A DNA stretch of 64,000 bases from Alteraquisediminimonas sediminicola. Its GTDB lineage: Bacteria > Pseudomonadota > Alphaproteobacteria > Sphingomonadales > Sphingomonadaceae. The notes beneath the pieces are model-generated. The model searched no databases and had not been told where the DNA came from. It was given only the letters and a program-made list of their open reading frames with translations. Positions 23,740 to 33,501 of the stretch are shown piece after piece (within the stretch, counting starts at the first letter, position 1; each line of letters starts with the position of its first letter). The stretch is from contig NZ_JAHXZS010000002.1 in NCBI RefSeq assembly GCF_019740335.1, positions 1 to 64,000 on the forward strand. The letters run 5' to 3'. Both the position numbers and the translations under genes were made by a program.

Positions 23740-25164
23740 TCAGCGCGCATGATGAATGGTTTGCGGCACGGTAAATTCGAGAATGCCGCTCAACCCCTGT
23801 TCAATCCCCAGCCCCGATTGCTTATGTCCCGCAAAAGCAGCGTAAGGGGTCAGTGCCTGCGCCGCATTGATCCAGACTGTGCCGGTTTCCAGCCGTGCCG
23901 CGATTTCCATCGCGCGGTCGTGATTGGTGGACCAGATCGAACCGCCCAGCCCCATGTCCACATCATTGGCCCGCGCAATCACCTCGTCGATATCGGTATA
24001 GCGCAGCAACGGCAGCACCGGCCCGAAAGCCTCTTCCTGCACCACGCGCGATGATTCCGGCGGATTGTCGATGATCGTCACCGGCACAAAGAAGCCCGGC
24101 CCCTGCACCTCGCCCCCGGTCAGAAAGCGTAAGCCTTGCGCCTTCGCATCCTCGACCAAGGATTTGACCCGTTCAAATTGCACCCGGTTCTGTATGGGGC
24201 CAAGCCGTGAAGCCGGGTCCGCGCCATTGCCCATCTGCACCTCCGCCGCGATCCGGGTCAGAGCCTTGGCAACATCGTCGTAAATGCTGTCATGGACATA
24301 CATCCGCTTGGTGGCGACGCAGATCTGACCGCTATTCTTGAACGCCGCCCAGAACAAAGGCTCGGCAATCGCCTCGACATCGGCATCGTCCAGTACAATC
24401 GCCGCGTCATTGCCACCCAGTTCAAGCGTCAAACGCTTCAGATTGCCCGCCGCACTGGCCATCACCCGCCTGCCGGTCGCCGTTGATCCGGTGAAGCTGA
24501 TCTTGTCGATGCCCGGATGCTCGGTCATCCACGGCCCCAACGCATCCCCGCCCGTCACCAGATTCAGCACGCCGGACGGCAAGATCGGCTGCAGCAATTC
24601 ACCCAGTCGCAAGGTCGACAAAGGCGTAAACGGCGACGGCTTCAACACCATAGTGTTGCCGGTCAGCAAGGCTGGCCCGATTTTCCAAATCCCCAACACC
24701 ACCGGGAAATTCCACGGCGTAATCGCGCCCACCACGCCCAATGGCACATGCCGGGTGATGCTGCGCTGGCCCGGCATCTCATCCGTCACCTCGACGGGCA
24801 GTTCCTGCTGGGCAACCTGCACGATCCACCATGAAGCGGCGTGAATTTCACCCAAGGCATCGGCGCGCGGCTTGCCCTGTTCCGTCATCAATATGTCCGC
24901 CAGTTCCTCGGCATTTTCGGCCAGCACCCGGCTGATCTCATGCAGCACCTGCTGACGTTCGGCATAGGGCGTGGCCCGCCATGCCGGAAAGGCTTTTCGT
25001 GCCGCCGCGACCGCCTCATCCAATTGCGCGCGCGTGCAATCCGGCACATGGCCGATCACCTGTTCTGTCGCGGGGTTGATCACGGCGATGGTCTGGGCGG
25101 ATGTCACGCTTTTCCCATCAATCATCATCGGCAAATTCAGCAGCGTTCCCATATTGTCAGTCAA
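23740..25164 (-). CDS. Aldehyde dehydrogenase
   Basis: The 474-residue protein has all main features of NAD(P)-dependent aldehyde dehydrogenases: the WNFPVVLGIWKIGPAL cofactor region, Glu248 in LELGGNDAAI and the catalytic Cys282 in SGQICVATKRMY. A TTG at 25164 with GGAGAG 6 bases upstream is the likely start and overlaps the stop of the kinase-like gene. An ATG at 25152 is the alternative. It should convert an aldehyde, made by the neighbouring alcohol dehydrogenases, to a carboxylic acid for CoA activation. Confidence 0.93.
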   Translation of the reverse strand: MTDNMGTLLNLPMMIDGKSVTSAQTIAVINPATEQVIGHVPDCTRAQLDEAVAAARKAFPAWRATPYAERQQVLHEISRVLAENAEELADILMTEQGKPRADALGEIHAASWWIVQVAQQELPVEVTDEMPGQRSITRHVPLGVVGAITPWNFPVVLGIWKIGPALLTGNTMVLKPSPFTPLSTLRLGELLQPILPSGVLNLVTGGDALGPWMTEHPGIDKISFTGSTATGRRVMASAAGNLKRLTLELGGNDAAIVLDDADVEAIAEPLFWAAFKNSGQICVATKRMYVHDSIYDDVAKALTRIAAEVQMGNGADPASRLGPIQNRVQFERVKSLVEDAKAQGLRFLTGGEVQGPGFFVPVTIIDNPPESSRVVQEEAFGPVLPLLRYTDIDEVIARANDVDMGLGGSIWSTNHDRAMEIAARLETGTVWINAAQALTPYAAFAGHKQSGLGIEQGLSGILEFTVPQTIHHAR

Positions 25165-26234
25165 TTTCGGCTCTCCAATAATGCAAGTGAATCCCAGTCG
25201 CGGACATGGGCGACATGGCGATCCAACATGGTCAAAAACATACGGTCACCGCGTTCAGTACGCTTGACCAGCATCGCCGCCCCCACCGCGACATTGATCC
25301 CGGCAAAGGCAAAATGGCGATAATCTTCGATCAGGTCACCCATATCATAACCCTGCACGCCTTGATGCAGCAGTTCTTGATGATAGGCTCCCAGCAACGA
25401 CTTTTCATGGGCGCGGCGATCTTCGGGCGCAAATGCGCCGCCGATCAAATAGGCAATATCCACGGCATTATGGCCGAGCGCCGCCGATTGCCAATCCACC
25501 ACTTTCAACCGATCCCCCGGCCCGAACAGCATATTATCGGGGCGATAATCATTATGCGTCACACAACGCGGACGATCGAGCGGACGGATATACGCATCGT
25601 ACAAGCGCGCCAATTCTGCGCAGACATGCTGCTGCGTCTCAGACAACAGCCCGTCATAACGTTCACGGAATCCCGCCCATGCCGAACGGAACACATCCGC
25701 CGCGTAAAAGGGCTGGGCCAGCGGCCCGGATTCCAGCCATGCGAGATCGGGATTACTGCCCTGATCCCAAAATGCCGCATGCAATCGCGCCGCCTCAATC
25801 ATCGCGCGCTCGGCATCACTGGGCGACATGCCCGCGATCTGGTCGCCGGGCTTGGCCGGGGCCAGATCTTCGAGCAGCAGCGCAAAGCTGCCATCCTCTG
25901 CCAACAATGTCCCATAGCAAAGCGGCACTGCGATCCGCGCCTTAAATGCTAGGTCACGATAGAAACGCACCTCGCGCTCATACAGCGACCATGTCGCGGC
26001 GATCAGGCGACTAGTCGGGTCATTTGTCGCGAATTTGCCGATGATCGTCGCCGGGCCTGCCGCGCTACCGGGCGCATAATCGAGCGCGAAACGGAAGGTA
26101 TCACCAATCTGCCCCGCCCCGACAGGGCTCATCGTGAAAGCCGCCACTTCGACCGCCATGCCCGATTGCCGGATCACATCCGTCAACCATCGCGCATCAA
26201 TCTGCGCAGGTGCGACCGTCGACACAGTCGGCAT
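25161..26234 (-). CDS. ACAD11/LvaA-type phosphotransferase (kinase fold), copy 1
   Basis: The start is taken at the ATG at 26234, with AGAGGAG about 8 bases upstream, giving 357 residues. The kinase-like catalytic motif HNDYRPDN and the metal-binding DWQ (in KVVDWQSAALGH) identify the aminoglycoside-phosphotransferase superfamily. Members found with acyl-CoA genes are related to ACAD10/11 and LvaA, which phosphorylate hydroxyacyl-CoA so the hydroxyl can be eliminated. It is the first gene of a minus-strand operon with aldehyde dehydrogenase and SDR genes. A hydroxyacyl-CoA substrate is inference. Confidence 0.85.
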   Translation of the reverse strand: MPTVSTVAPAQIDARWLTDVIRQSGMAVEVAAFTMSPVGAGQIGDTFRFALDYAPGSAAGPATIIGKFATNDPTSRLIAATWSLYEREVRFYRDLAFKARIAVPLCYGTLLAEDGSFALLLEDLAPAKPGDQIAGMSPSDAERAMIEAARLHAAFWDQGSNPDLAWLESGPLAQPFYAADVFRSAWAGFRERYDGLLSETQQHVCAELARLYDAYIRPLDRPRCVTHNDYRPDNMLFGPGDRLKVVDWQSAALGHNAVDIAYLIGGAFAPEDRRAHEKSLLGAYHQELLHQGVQGYDMGDLIEDYRHFAFAGINVAVGAAMLVKRTERGDRMFLTMLDRHVAHVRDWDSLALLESRN

Positions 26235-26435
26235 TCCATATTCTCCTCTCATCATACTCTGGCCGGTAGTTCCGGCTTATGTTGATCGCCATTTGGCATC
26301 CGCATTCAAAATCTGTCCAATCGGCCTTTTGCCGCGACCTATCAGCGGTACCGATCAATGCGCGGAACAAATCAATTGGTCCCAGACGCCATCACCACCA
26401 CAATAATGTGCAGACCATCAGGAGAGAGCCAAGGC

Positions 26436-26816
26436 ATGACCGCCCAACAACAAGAAAACGCACTGACATTATTGGCAAAAATTCAGACTGGCTCCATCGC
26501 CGATGCGCCCTTTACCGAGGATGCGATATGGTGGTGGAACGGTGGCCTGAGCTTCCCGATTGCCGCGTTCGACGCATTATTGGGCCAGCTTCATGCACAG
26601 ACATTGGAGGGCATCGCCATCATACCCGGCCTGATCATGACGCAGGGCGATAGCCTCATGATCGAGGCCACCAGCGCTTCAGGGCTGAAGAACGGCAAGC
26701 AATATAACAACCGCTATATCTTCCTCATCCATTTTGACGGCGACCGCATCCGGGAGGTCCGGGAATATAGCGACACCGCCCATGTCATCGCGACCTTTGA
26801 TATGGGCGCAGGCTGA
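26436..26816 (+). CDS. SnoaL/NTF2-like small protein
   Basis: The ATG at 26436 follows AGGAGAG at a good distance and gives 126 residues. The sequence (FTEDAIWWWNGGLSFPIAAFDALLGQL and FDGDRIREVREYSDTAHVIATF) fits the SnoaL-like/ketosteroid-isomerase fold. Such proteins act as isomerases, epoxide hydrolases or cyclases, but the catalytic Asp-Arg-Asp set of limonene-epoxide hydrolase is not obvious here. It is divergent from the kinase-like gene at 25161-26234 and convergent with a LysR gene. No specific function can be assigned. Confidence 0.75.
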   Translation: MTAQQQENALTLLAKIQTGSIADAPFTEDAIWWWNGGLSFPIAAFDALLGQLHAQTLEGIAIIPGLIMTQGDSLMIEATSASGLKNGKQYNNRYIFLIHFDGDRIREVREYSDTAHVIATFDMGAG

Positions 26817-26826
26817 CCGCTCCCGG

Positions 26827-27867
26827 TCATTTCGACAGGACCGGCATTGCCTCATCAGCAGCGGGCGCTACCGCATTATCGCTCAAGCCCAGCATAGCTG
26901 CGCCAAGCTGTACCCGCGCAGCCTGCCACTCCTTAGCAAAGGCGAAAAACCGCTGCGCGGCGTGATTGGCGCTCGAACCCAGCGCCAATGAATAATCGAG
27001 ATGGAAATCAAAACCCTCTACCGGCTTTAGAACCAGTCCCGATGGCGTCGGGAACCAGCCGATGCCAATCGCGCAGACATTGTGCCGTTGGGCGTAACGC
27101 TCGATCGCCAGCGCGTTGCTCTCTGCAAGGCTGATCGGCATCGCCCCGCTTTCCAGCAGGAAATTGGCCATCGGGTTCACGATCTGCTCGCCATGTTCAA
27201 TCCCCAACATCGCAATCCGCCGCCCGCGCAAGGCATCGCGCGACACCACATCCATCAAGGCCAGATCGGAATCTTCCGGGACCAAAAGCCCGATTTGACG
27301 GCGGCGAAACACAATGCGTTGCAGCGTATCGGGATATTGGATTTCATTGACGATATGGCCGGGCGCGAGATAGCGATCCCTGACCTCTGCCAATGATGAC
27401 GGCACGGCCAGCCCCAGCAACAAGGCCGCATCCAGCCGGTCATTCAACAAATCGGGGACATGGGCGGACTGAAGCCGATTATCAATCGCATAATGGATAT
27501 TCGGCATCGCCGCGATAAAGGCATCGAGCAATTCGATCCGATCCGGGAAATCCATACTGTACATCGACGCGCCCAAGCGGAACCGCGTCTTGGAGGCATG
27601 TTGCATCGCCTCGGCCTCGTGCCGCACATCTTCTGCGCGCGCGAGCAGCGACTGCACCAAAGGCAGCAATCGCTCGCCCTGTTCGCTTAACGTCACCCGC
27701 CGCGATGTCCGGTGGAACAGCACGAACCCAAGCGCCTGCTCCAATTCCTTGATCTGGCCGGACACGGTGGGCTGCGTCAGATTCAACCGCTCCGCTGCCC
27801 GCGTCACCGAAGATTCGCATGCCACGGCATTGAATCCACGCAACAGTTTCAGATCCAGATGAAACAT
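26827..27867 (-). CDS. LysR-family regulator next to the P450 operon
   Basis: The 346-residue protein starts MFHLDLKLLRGFNAV after AGGAGTGAG. It has the LysR helix-turn-helix (SSVTRAAERLNLTQPTVSGQIKELEQALGFVLF) and a LysR substrate-binding domain. About 45 extra C-terminal residues, rich in Ala, exceed the usual 300. It is divergent from the P450-ligase-epoxide hydrolase operon, with about 150 bp between starts. That region contains an ATC-N9-GAT site, so control of that operon is likely. Confidence 0.9.
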   Translation of the reverse strand: MFHLDLKLLRGFNAVACESSVTRAAERLNLTQPTVSGQIKELEQALGFVLFHRTSRRVTLSEQGERLLPLVQSLLARAEDVRHEAEAMQHASKTRFRLGASMYSMDFPDRIELLDAFIAAMPNIHYAIDNRLQSAHVPDLLNDRLDAALLLGLAVPSSLAEVRDRYLAPGHIVNEIQYPDTLQRIVFRRRQIGLLVPEDSDLALMDVVSRDALRGRRIAMLGIEHGEQIVNPMANFLLESGAMPISLAESNALAIERYAQRHNVCAIGIGWFPTPSGLVLKPVEGFDFHLDYSLALGSSANHAAQRFFAFAKEWQAARVQLGAAMLGLSDNAVAPAADEAMPVLSK

Positions 27868-27936
27868 ATCTCACTCCTATTTGGCCGACTTTGCCGGCTC
27901 TTGCGGAGGATCATAACCTATCCATCGCACTTCACT

Positions 27937-27951
27937 ATCAATTTTTGCGAT
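27937..27951. promoter_or_regulatory. LysR-type box ATC-N9-GAT
   Basis: ATCAATTTTTGCGAT fits the T-N11-A dyad of LysR binding sites. It lies between the divergent LysR gene and the P450 gene, inside a wider repeat ATCGCA (27924-27929) and TGCGAT (27946-27951). Confidence 0.5.
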
Positions 27952-28015
27952 ATCCCGATTGGACTTGCCACCAGCCTCGCCCCTAACCCCAAGGCGGGAA
28001 AGAGGAGAGCATAAA

Positions 28016-29263
28016 GTGCCGACAAAACTGGCAGACGATATCGATGAGATCATCACCGATCCCCGTACCTATGGGGATGAACATCTCTATCATCAGGCTT
28101 TTGCATCACTGCGCGCGCATGATCCCGTGCATTATTGCCAGCCCGCCAATTTTCGTCCCTTTTGGGCGATCACGCGCCATGCCGATATCATGCGCGTCGA
28201 ATTGGATGCCGCCAATTTCCTCAATGGCCCGCGCCAGTTTCTCGTCACCATCGACGATGAAAATATGCTGGAGGCACAAACCGGCAGCAAGAATTTCGCG
28301 CGCAATCTGGTGGCGATGGATAATCCCGACCATCGCGCCTATCGCGCCCTGACCTCGGCCTGGTTCGGCCCGAAAATGATCGCCCAGCTGGAAGACAAGA
28401 TCACCGAACTCGCCCGCGAAACGGTCGACCGCATGGTGGCGATGGGCGGGCAGTGCGATTTCGTCAACGATATCGCCGCATGGTATCCGCTACGCACGAT
28501 CATGCTCGTCCTCGGCGTCCCACCGGAAGACGAACCGTTGATGCTGCGCCTGTCGCAAAAAGTCTTCGGCAGCACCGATAAGGACACCGGTGGCGGCGAT
28601 GGCATGGCGTCCATGGTCGAGGCGTTTCAGGCGTTCAACGACTATTTCAGCGCGGTCACCGCCGACCGCCGCATCAACCCGCGCAATGATGTCGCCACCA
28701 TTCTCTCGACCGCCACGATCAATGGCGAACCGATTGGCGATGATGAACGCAATGCCTATTATCTGATCGTCGCCGCCGCCGGACATGATACGACCAGCTC
28801 CGCCATTTCCGGCGGCTTGCTCGGCCTGTTGCGCAATCCCGACCAATTGGCGAAGCTGCGGGCAGACCCGGCATTGATGCCGATGGCGGTGGACGAATTC
28901 ATCCGCTGGAGTTCGCCGGTCAAGCATTTCTTCCGCACCGCCGTTGCGGATTGCGAGATCGGCGGCAAGCAGATCAAGGCAGGCGACAGCCTGATGATGT
29001 GCTATCCTTCCGCCAATCGCGACGAGGCGGTGTTCGAGGACCCGTTCGCTTTCCGCGTCGACCGTTTCCCCAATAAGCATGTCGCCTTTGGCTATGGCCC
29101 GCATTTGTGCCTTGGCCAGCATCTCGCGAAGCTCGAAATGCGCATCCTGTTCAAGGAATTACTCGCCCGTATCGAGGACATCGAACTCGCGGGCAATCCG
29201 GCATGGGTCGAGGCGAATTTCGTATCCGGCCTCAAGGCCCTGCCCATCCGCTATCACGCTTAA
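28016..29263 (+). CDS. Cytochrome P450, CYP108 (P450terp)-like
   Basis: I choose the GTG at 28016, which has AGAGGAGAG about 7 bases upstream, giving 415 residues as usual for bacterial P450s. The oxygen-activation motif AGHDTTS is at about 255-261, ExxR at E294/R297, and the haem loop FGYGPHLCLGQH has Cys365. The run of SANRDEAVFEDP and GQHLAKLEM resembles the CYP108 family, whose founder hydroxylates alpha-terpineol; that resemblance is from memory of the family. It starts an operon with an acyl-CoA ligase and an epoxide hydrolase. No ferredoxin or reductase gene is in the window. Confidence 0.9.
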   Translation: MPTKLADDIDEIITDPRTYGDEHLYHQAFASLRAHDPVHYCQPANFRPFWAITRHADIMRVELDAANFLNGPRQFLVTIDDENMLEAQTGSKNFARNLVAMDNPDHRAYRALTSAWFGPKMIAQLEDKITELARETVDRMVAMGGQCDFVNDIAAWYPLRTIMLVLGVPPEDEPLMLRLSQKVFGSTDKDTGGGDGMASMVEAFQAFNDYFSAVTADRRINPRNDVATILSTATINGEPIGDDERNAYYLIVAAAGHDTTSSAISGGLLGLLRNPDQLAKLRADPALMPMAVDEFIRWSSPVKHFFRTAVADCEIGGKQIKAGDSLMMCYPSANRDEAVFEDPFAFRVDRFPNKHVAFGYGPHLCLGQHLAKLEMRILFKELLARIEDIELAGNPAWVEANFVSGLKALPIRYHA

Positions 29264-29275
29264 GTCGAGACCATC

Positions 29276-30790
29276 ATGCATCCATCCGTCCACGCGCTGA
29301 CAACTCCCGACAAACCGGCCTATATCATGGCCGATACGGGGGAACAGGTCAGCTATGCCCAGCTTGAGGCGCGCTCCAATCAAGGTGCGCATCTGTTTCG
29401 GTCGATTGGCCTGCAACGCGGCGATGGAGTGGCGTTGCTATTGGGCAATAATGGCCGGTTTTTCGAAATCGTCTGGGCCGCGCAACGCGCAGGGCTATAT
29501 TACACCTGTATCTCGACACGGCTGACCCCGGATGAAATCCTCTTCATCCTCGAAGACAGCCATTCAAAGGCGCTGATCACCTCTGAACCGCTGCCTGCTG
29601 CATGGATCGACGACATCGCAAAGCGCGGCATCACCTGTTTCCATCTGCATCCCGATACGTCATCCGCGCGTGATTATATCGCGGAACGCCGCCAGATGCC
29701 CGAAAGCCCGATTGCAGATGAAACGCCGGGCAATGACATGCTCTATTCTTCCGGCACGACCGGCAGGCCCAAGGGCATCCGCCCGCCTCTGCCGGAAGGG
29801 CCATTGGCGCAGACCAACCCGCTGACGGAATTGGGCCGCCAAAAATATGGCATGGATGAAAATAGCATCTTCCTGTCCGCCGCGCCCTTATATCATGCAG
29901 CCCCCTTACGCTGGTGCATGTCGATCCAGAAGCTGGGCGGCACGGTGATCGTGATGGACAAATATGATCCCGAATATGCGCTGTCGCTGATCGAGAAATA
30001 TCGCGTCACCCATGCCCAATGGGTGCCGACGCACTTCATCCGGATGCTGAAGCTCGATCCTGAGGTTCGCGCGCGCTACGATATGTCGTCGCTCAAGACC
30101 GTGTTCCACGCCGCCGCCCCGTGCCCGGTCAAGGTCAAGCAGGAGATGATGGCATGGTGGGGTCCGATCATTCATGAATTTTACGGCGGGACCGAGGCCA
30201 ATGGCCTGACGACGATCGGCCCGGATGAATGGCTGGTCCGTCCCGGTTCTGTCGGTCGCCCGATGTGGGGCAGCCCGCGCATCTGCGATGAAGAGGGCAA
30301 CGCCCTGCCGCCGCGTTCGACCGGCCTGATCTATTTCGCGGACCCGGCACCCTTTGCCTATCACAATGACCCGGAGAAAACCGCCGCCGCCTATAATCAG
30401 CATGGCTGGAGCACGCTCGGCGATATCGGCTGGCTGGATGAAGAGGGCTATCTCTACCTCACCGACCGGCAGAGCTTCATGATCATCTCTGGCGGGGTCA
30501 ATATCTACCCGCAGGAAATCGAGGACGTGATGATCCTCCACCCCAAGGTGGCGGACGTGGCCGTTGTCGGCGCGCCCGATCCCGAAATGGGCGAACGGGT
30601 CATCGCCGTGGTCCAACCGAGCGACCCGCATGAGGCTGGCCCTGCACTTGCAGAAGAACTGATGGAATGGCTTCGCCCCCGACTGGGCCGGATCAAGCAT
30701 CCCAAGCAGATCGACTTTGATCCCGAACTACCGCGCACGCCCACCGGCAAGCTGTTCAAGCGGCTGGTGCGGGATCGTTATTGGAAATGA
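29276..30790 (+). CDS. Acyl-CoA synthetase (AMP-forming ligase)
   Basis: The 504-residue protein belongs to the ANL superfamily. It has the phosphate-binding loop YSSGTTGRPKG (157-167), YGGTEANG, the hinge region YLTDRQSFMIISGGVNIYPQEIE and the C-terminal catalytic Lys492 in TPTGKLFKR. It activates a carboxylic acid with ATP and CoA. It lies 12 bp after the P450 gene and just before an epoxide hydrolase, so the acid is probably the product of P450/dehydrogenase oxidation of the imported compound. Chain length or ring structure of the acid cannot be deduced. Confidence 0.92.
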   Translation: MHPSVHALTTPDKPAYIMADTGEQVSYAQLEARSNQGAHLFRSIGLQRGDGVALLLGNNGRFFEIVWAAQRAGLYYTCISTRLTPDEILFILEDSHSKALITSEPLPAAWIDDIAKRGITCFHLHPDTSSARDYIAERRQMPESPIADETPGNDMLYSSGTTGRPKGIRPPLPEGPLAQTNPLTELGRQKYGMDENSIFLSAAPLYHAAPLRWCMSIQKLGGTVIVMDKYDPEYALSLIEKYRVTHAQWVPTHFIRMLKLDPEVRARYDMSSLKTVFHAAAPCPVKVKQEMMAWWGPIIHEFYGGTEANGLTTIGPDEWLVRPGSVGRPMWGSPRICDEEGNALPPRSTGLIYFADPAPFAYHNDPEKTAAAYNQHGWSTLGDIGWLDEEGYLYLTDRQSFMIISGGVNIYPQEIEDVMILHPKVADVAVVGAPDPEMGERVIAVVQPSDPHEAGPALAEELMEWLRPRLGRIKHPKQIDFDPELPRTPTGKLFKRLVRDRYWK

Positions 30791-30800
30791 GCCATCCGCT

Positions 30801-31937
30801 ATGAGTGACATCCGGCCCTTTATCGCCCCCGCCACCGACCAAGCGATCCTCGATCTGCGTCGCCGCTTGGAGGGCGCACGCTGGCCGGACCGGGAAACAG
30901 TCACCGACAGCGCACAAGGGCCGCAACTGGACAAGATGCAGCGGATTGCCGACCATTGGCAGCACCGCCATGATTGGCAGGCATGCGCCCGATGGCTGGA
31001 AAATGCAGGCCAGTTCATCACCGAAATCGACGGGCTGGACATTCATTTTCTCCACATCCGCTCGCATCACGAACATGCGTTGCCCTTGCTGCTGACCCAT
31101 GGCTGGCCGGGGGCGATATTGGAATTTCGTCACGTCATCGCCCCCTTGATCGACCCGGAAAATCATGGCGGCACCGCCGACGATGCCTTCCACCTCGTCA
31201 TCCCCTCGCTGCCGGGCTTTGGCTATTCGGGCAAGCCGGCCGCCCCCGGTTGGGGCGTCAAGCGCATTGCCGCCGCTTGGGAAGTCCTGATGGCACGGCT
31301 GGGCTATGATCATTATGTCGCCCAAGGCGGCGATTGGGGCGCGACGATCACCACCACATTGGGCATGCGCCGCGCACCGGCGCTGGCGGCAATCCATATC
31401 AACATGCCGCTGGTATTGCCCGACGATCTCTCCGGCCCGTTATCGTCAGAAGAACAGGCCATGCTGGATGCGATGATGGCCTATCAGGCGCATGAATCCG
31501 GCTATTCCACCCAACAGGCCACCCGCCCCCAGACCATCGGCTATGCGCTGGCAGATTCGCCGATTGGCCAATTGGCATGGATATATGAGAAATTCGCCAA
31601 TTGGGCGGATTGCGGCGGCGATCCGGAAACGGTCATCGCGCTGGATGATATGCTGGACATCGTCACGCTCTATTGGCTGACCAACAGCGCCGCCTCTTCC
31701 GCGCGTATCTATTGGGAAAGTTTTGCCGATGGCTTTGGCGCGCGCCAGCTTGATCTGCCGGTAGGGTGCAGCATCTTCCCCGGCGAACTATATCGCGCAC
31801 CGCGCAGTTGGGCCGAGCGCTGCATGTCGAACATCATCCATTGGCGTGAACTGCCGCGCGGGGGCCATTTTGCGGCTTTGGAACAACCAAGCCTGTTCGT
31901 GGGAGAAATGCGCGATTGCTTCCGGTCGATCCGCTGA
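30801..31937 (+). CDS. Alpha/beta-hydrolase epoxide hydrolase (microsomal/EHN type)
   Basis: The start at 30801 (MSDIRPFIAP) gives 378 residues with the N-terminal EHN region typical of microsomal and juvenile-hormone epoxide hydrolases. The oxyanion-hole motif HGWPG, nucleophile Asp in QGGDWGATI and catalytic His in RGGHFAALEQP are present in order. It opens an epoxide to a vicinal diol, probably one made by the P450 two genes upstream. Its stop codon and the stop of the convergent GntR gene share one TGATCA. Confidence 0.92.
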   Translation: MSDIRPFIAPATDQAILDLRRRLEGARWPDRETVTDSAQGPQLDKMQRIADHWQHRHDWQACARWLENAGQFITEIDGLDIHFLHIRSHHEHALPLLLTHGWPGAILEFRHVIAPLIDPENHGGTADDAFHLVIPSLPGFGYSGKPAAPGWGVKRIAAAWEVLMARLGYDHYVAQGGDWGATITTTLGMRRAPALAAIHINMPLVLPDDLSGPLSSEEQAMLDAMMAYQAHESGYSTQQATRPQTIGYALADSPIGQLAWIYEKFANWADCGGDPETVIALDDMLDIVTLYWLTNSAASSARIYWESFADGFGARQLDLPVGCSIFPGELYRAPRSWAERCMSNIIHWRELPRGGHFAALEQPSLFVGEMRDCFRSIR

Positions 31938-32657
31938 TCAGACTCCTAAGCCAGATAATGGCCTGAAACAGATGTTCGGCGCGGCCTCAACCGTGCGGCG
32001 ACGATTGGCGATATGGCGTTTCGCCGCCGCCACCGCCGAATCCACATCGGCATGGAGGACCGCGCGAGCGATGTCCTGATAATCGATCATGTCCTCTGTC
32101 CCGGCATTCGGTTCGGCACCAATCGACATTTGGGCGCGCAGCAAATCTATCCGCGCGAACGGAATAATACCCGCAAGCTGACGATTATTGCTCAATTCAA
32201 AGATCGTCCAATAGAAGCGATGCCGCCACAGCAAGAAGCTCGCCGACCGCGCATCCGGCACGACATCACCCGCATCGGCCCCCGCCAGGAACGCCCGTTG
32301 TTCGGGGGTGATGGCTGCCACATTTTGCACCGACCGCTCGACCGCAAGGCAGATCAGCGGCCCCACCGCATCCAGTAGATCAAGCGCCGTCTGCCGGTCA
32401 TACACATTCAGATAGGCGCCGCGATAACGGTCCAGCCGCACCACCCCATCCGCCGCCAGCCGATGCAACGCCGGGCGCAGCGAATGGCGACTGACACCGA
32501 AGCGAATGGATAGCTCGGCCTCCAGCAAATGCTGGCCCGGCACCATGATCCCGGACTGGATCGCCGCCATGATCGCATCGACCACCCCCGACGATACGCC
32601 GTCAGGGTGCTTCTTGATCTGTTCTGCATCATGAACGGCAAATCGTTGGCCCAGCAT
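31938..32657 (-). CDS. GntR-family regulator (FCD type)
   Basis: The 239-residue protein has an N-terminal winged helix (LLEAELSIRFGVSRHSLRPALHRLAADGVVRLDRYRGAYL) and a helical FCD effector domain with the metal or ligand His pattern (WRHRFYWTIFEL). The start has GAGGAGGGGAT upstream. It is a clear paralogue of the GntR at 60045-60749; both share RYRGAY followed by DLLD. It ends against the epoxide hydrolase gene and reads away from a neighbouring SDR operon. FCD regulators usually respond to small acids, so it may sense a pathway acid or acyl-CoA. Confidence 0.9.
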   Translation of the reverse strand: MLGQRFAVHDAEQIKKHPDGVSSGVVDAIMAAIQSGIMVPGQHLLEAELSIRFGVSRHSLRPALHRLAADGVVRLDRYRGAYLNVYDRQTALDLLDAVGPLICLAVERSVQNVAAITPEQRAFLAGADAGDVVPDARSASFLLWRHRFYWTIFELSNNRQLAGIIPFARIDLLRAQMSIGAEPNAGTEDMIDYQDIARAVLHADVDSAVAAAKRHIANRRRTVEAAPNICFRPLSGLGV

Positions 32658-32683
32658 ATCCCCTCCTCAAGGGCAAGCAGCGT

Positions 32684-33466
32684 TTAAATCGTAATCGGGA
32701 CCTGCGTGGGCTGGCCTGTTGCCGCCGTTACCCCGCCATCCGCGACCACGATGCTTCCATGCATAAAGCTTGCGTCATCCGATGCAAGAAAAGCAATCAC
32801 CCCGGCCATTTCTTCCGGCTGTCCGGCGCGTTGGGCCGGGATGCCCTGATGCCATTTTTCCAACAGACCCGGCACCGCTTCGAACGCCGAGGTCGCAGGC
32901 GTTTCAATCAGCCCCGGACATACAGCATTGATCCGCACATTCTGGCGGGCGTGATAGACCGCCATCGCCTTGGTCAGGTTGATGACCGCACCCTTTTGCG
33001 CGCAATAGGACGGATAAGCGCCATCCCCGGCGAGACCTGAAATCGACGCGACATTGATGATCGATCCGCCGCCGCGCTTGGCCATATGCGGGATCACTTC
33101 GCGACAGGTGAAAAACACGGAATCGATATTCACCGCCATGCTGCGCCGCCAATCCGCCGTGCTGTGATCCGGGATCAGATCGACCGCTGCCTTGGCCGCA
33201 TTGTTCACGAGAATGTCGATATGACCCATGATGGCAATCGCATGTTCGAACAGCGCCTTGATGTCCTGCTCTTCACCGACATCCGCCCGCATGAAATGCG
33301 CCTTGGGGCTGTCCAGTAATTGCAGCGCCTTTTCCCCGGCTTCGATATTGGTGCCGCAGAATAGCACCTCCGCCCCTTCATCAAGGAAACGGCGCACCGT
33401 CGCCAGACCGATCCCGGCGGAACCACCCGTGACGATGCAGGTCTTGCCCTTAAAACGCTTAGTCAT
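32684..33466 (-). CDS. Short-chain dehydrogenase/reductase
   Basis: The ATG at 33466 has GAGGAG about 6 bases upstream and gives 260 residues. The SDR motifs TGGSAGIG, NNAAKAAVD and the active-site SYCAQKGAV are present. It is the last gene of a minus-strand group with a small LvaB-like protein, a phosphotransferase and an alcohol dehydrogenase, and lies 26 bp before the GntR gene. It is an NAD(P)-dependent oxidoreductase of unknown substrate. Confidence 0.9.
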   Translation of the reverse strand: MTKRFKGKTCIVTGGSAGIGLATVRRFLDEGAEVLFCGTNIEAGEKALQLLDSPKAHFMRADVGEEQDIKALFEHAIAIMGHIDILVNNAAKAAVDLIPDHSTADWRRSMAVNIDSVFFTCREVIPHMAKRGGGSIINVASISGLAGDGAYPSYCAQKGAVINLTKAMAVYHARQNVRINAVCPGLIETPATSAFEAVPGLLEKWHQGIPAQRAGQPEEMAGVIAFLASDDASFMHGSIVVADGGVTAATGQPTQVPITI

Positions 33467-33501
33467 CACTCTCTCCTCAATCGTCATGCACGCAGCGGGC
33501 G

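Noticed and set aside
31935-31940. Shared TGATCA stop of convergent epoxide hydrolase and GntR genes as a special element
   Set aside because: Two stop codons meeting in a palindrome is a normal outcome of tight convergent packing.
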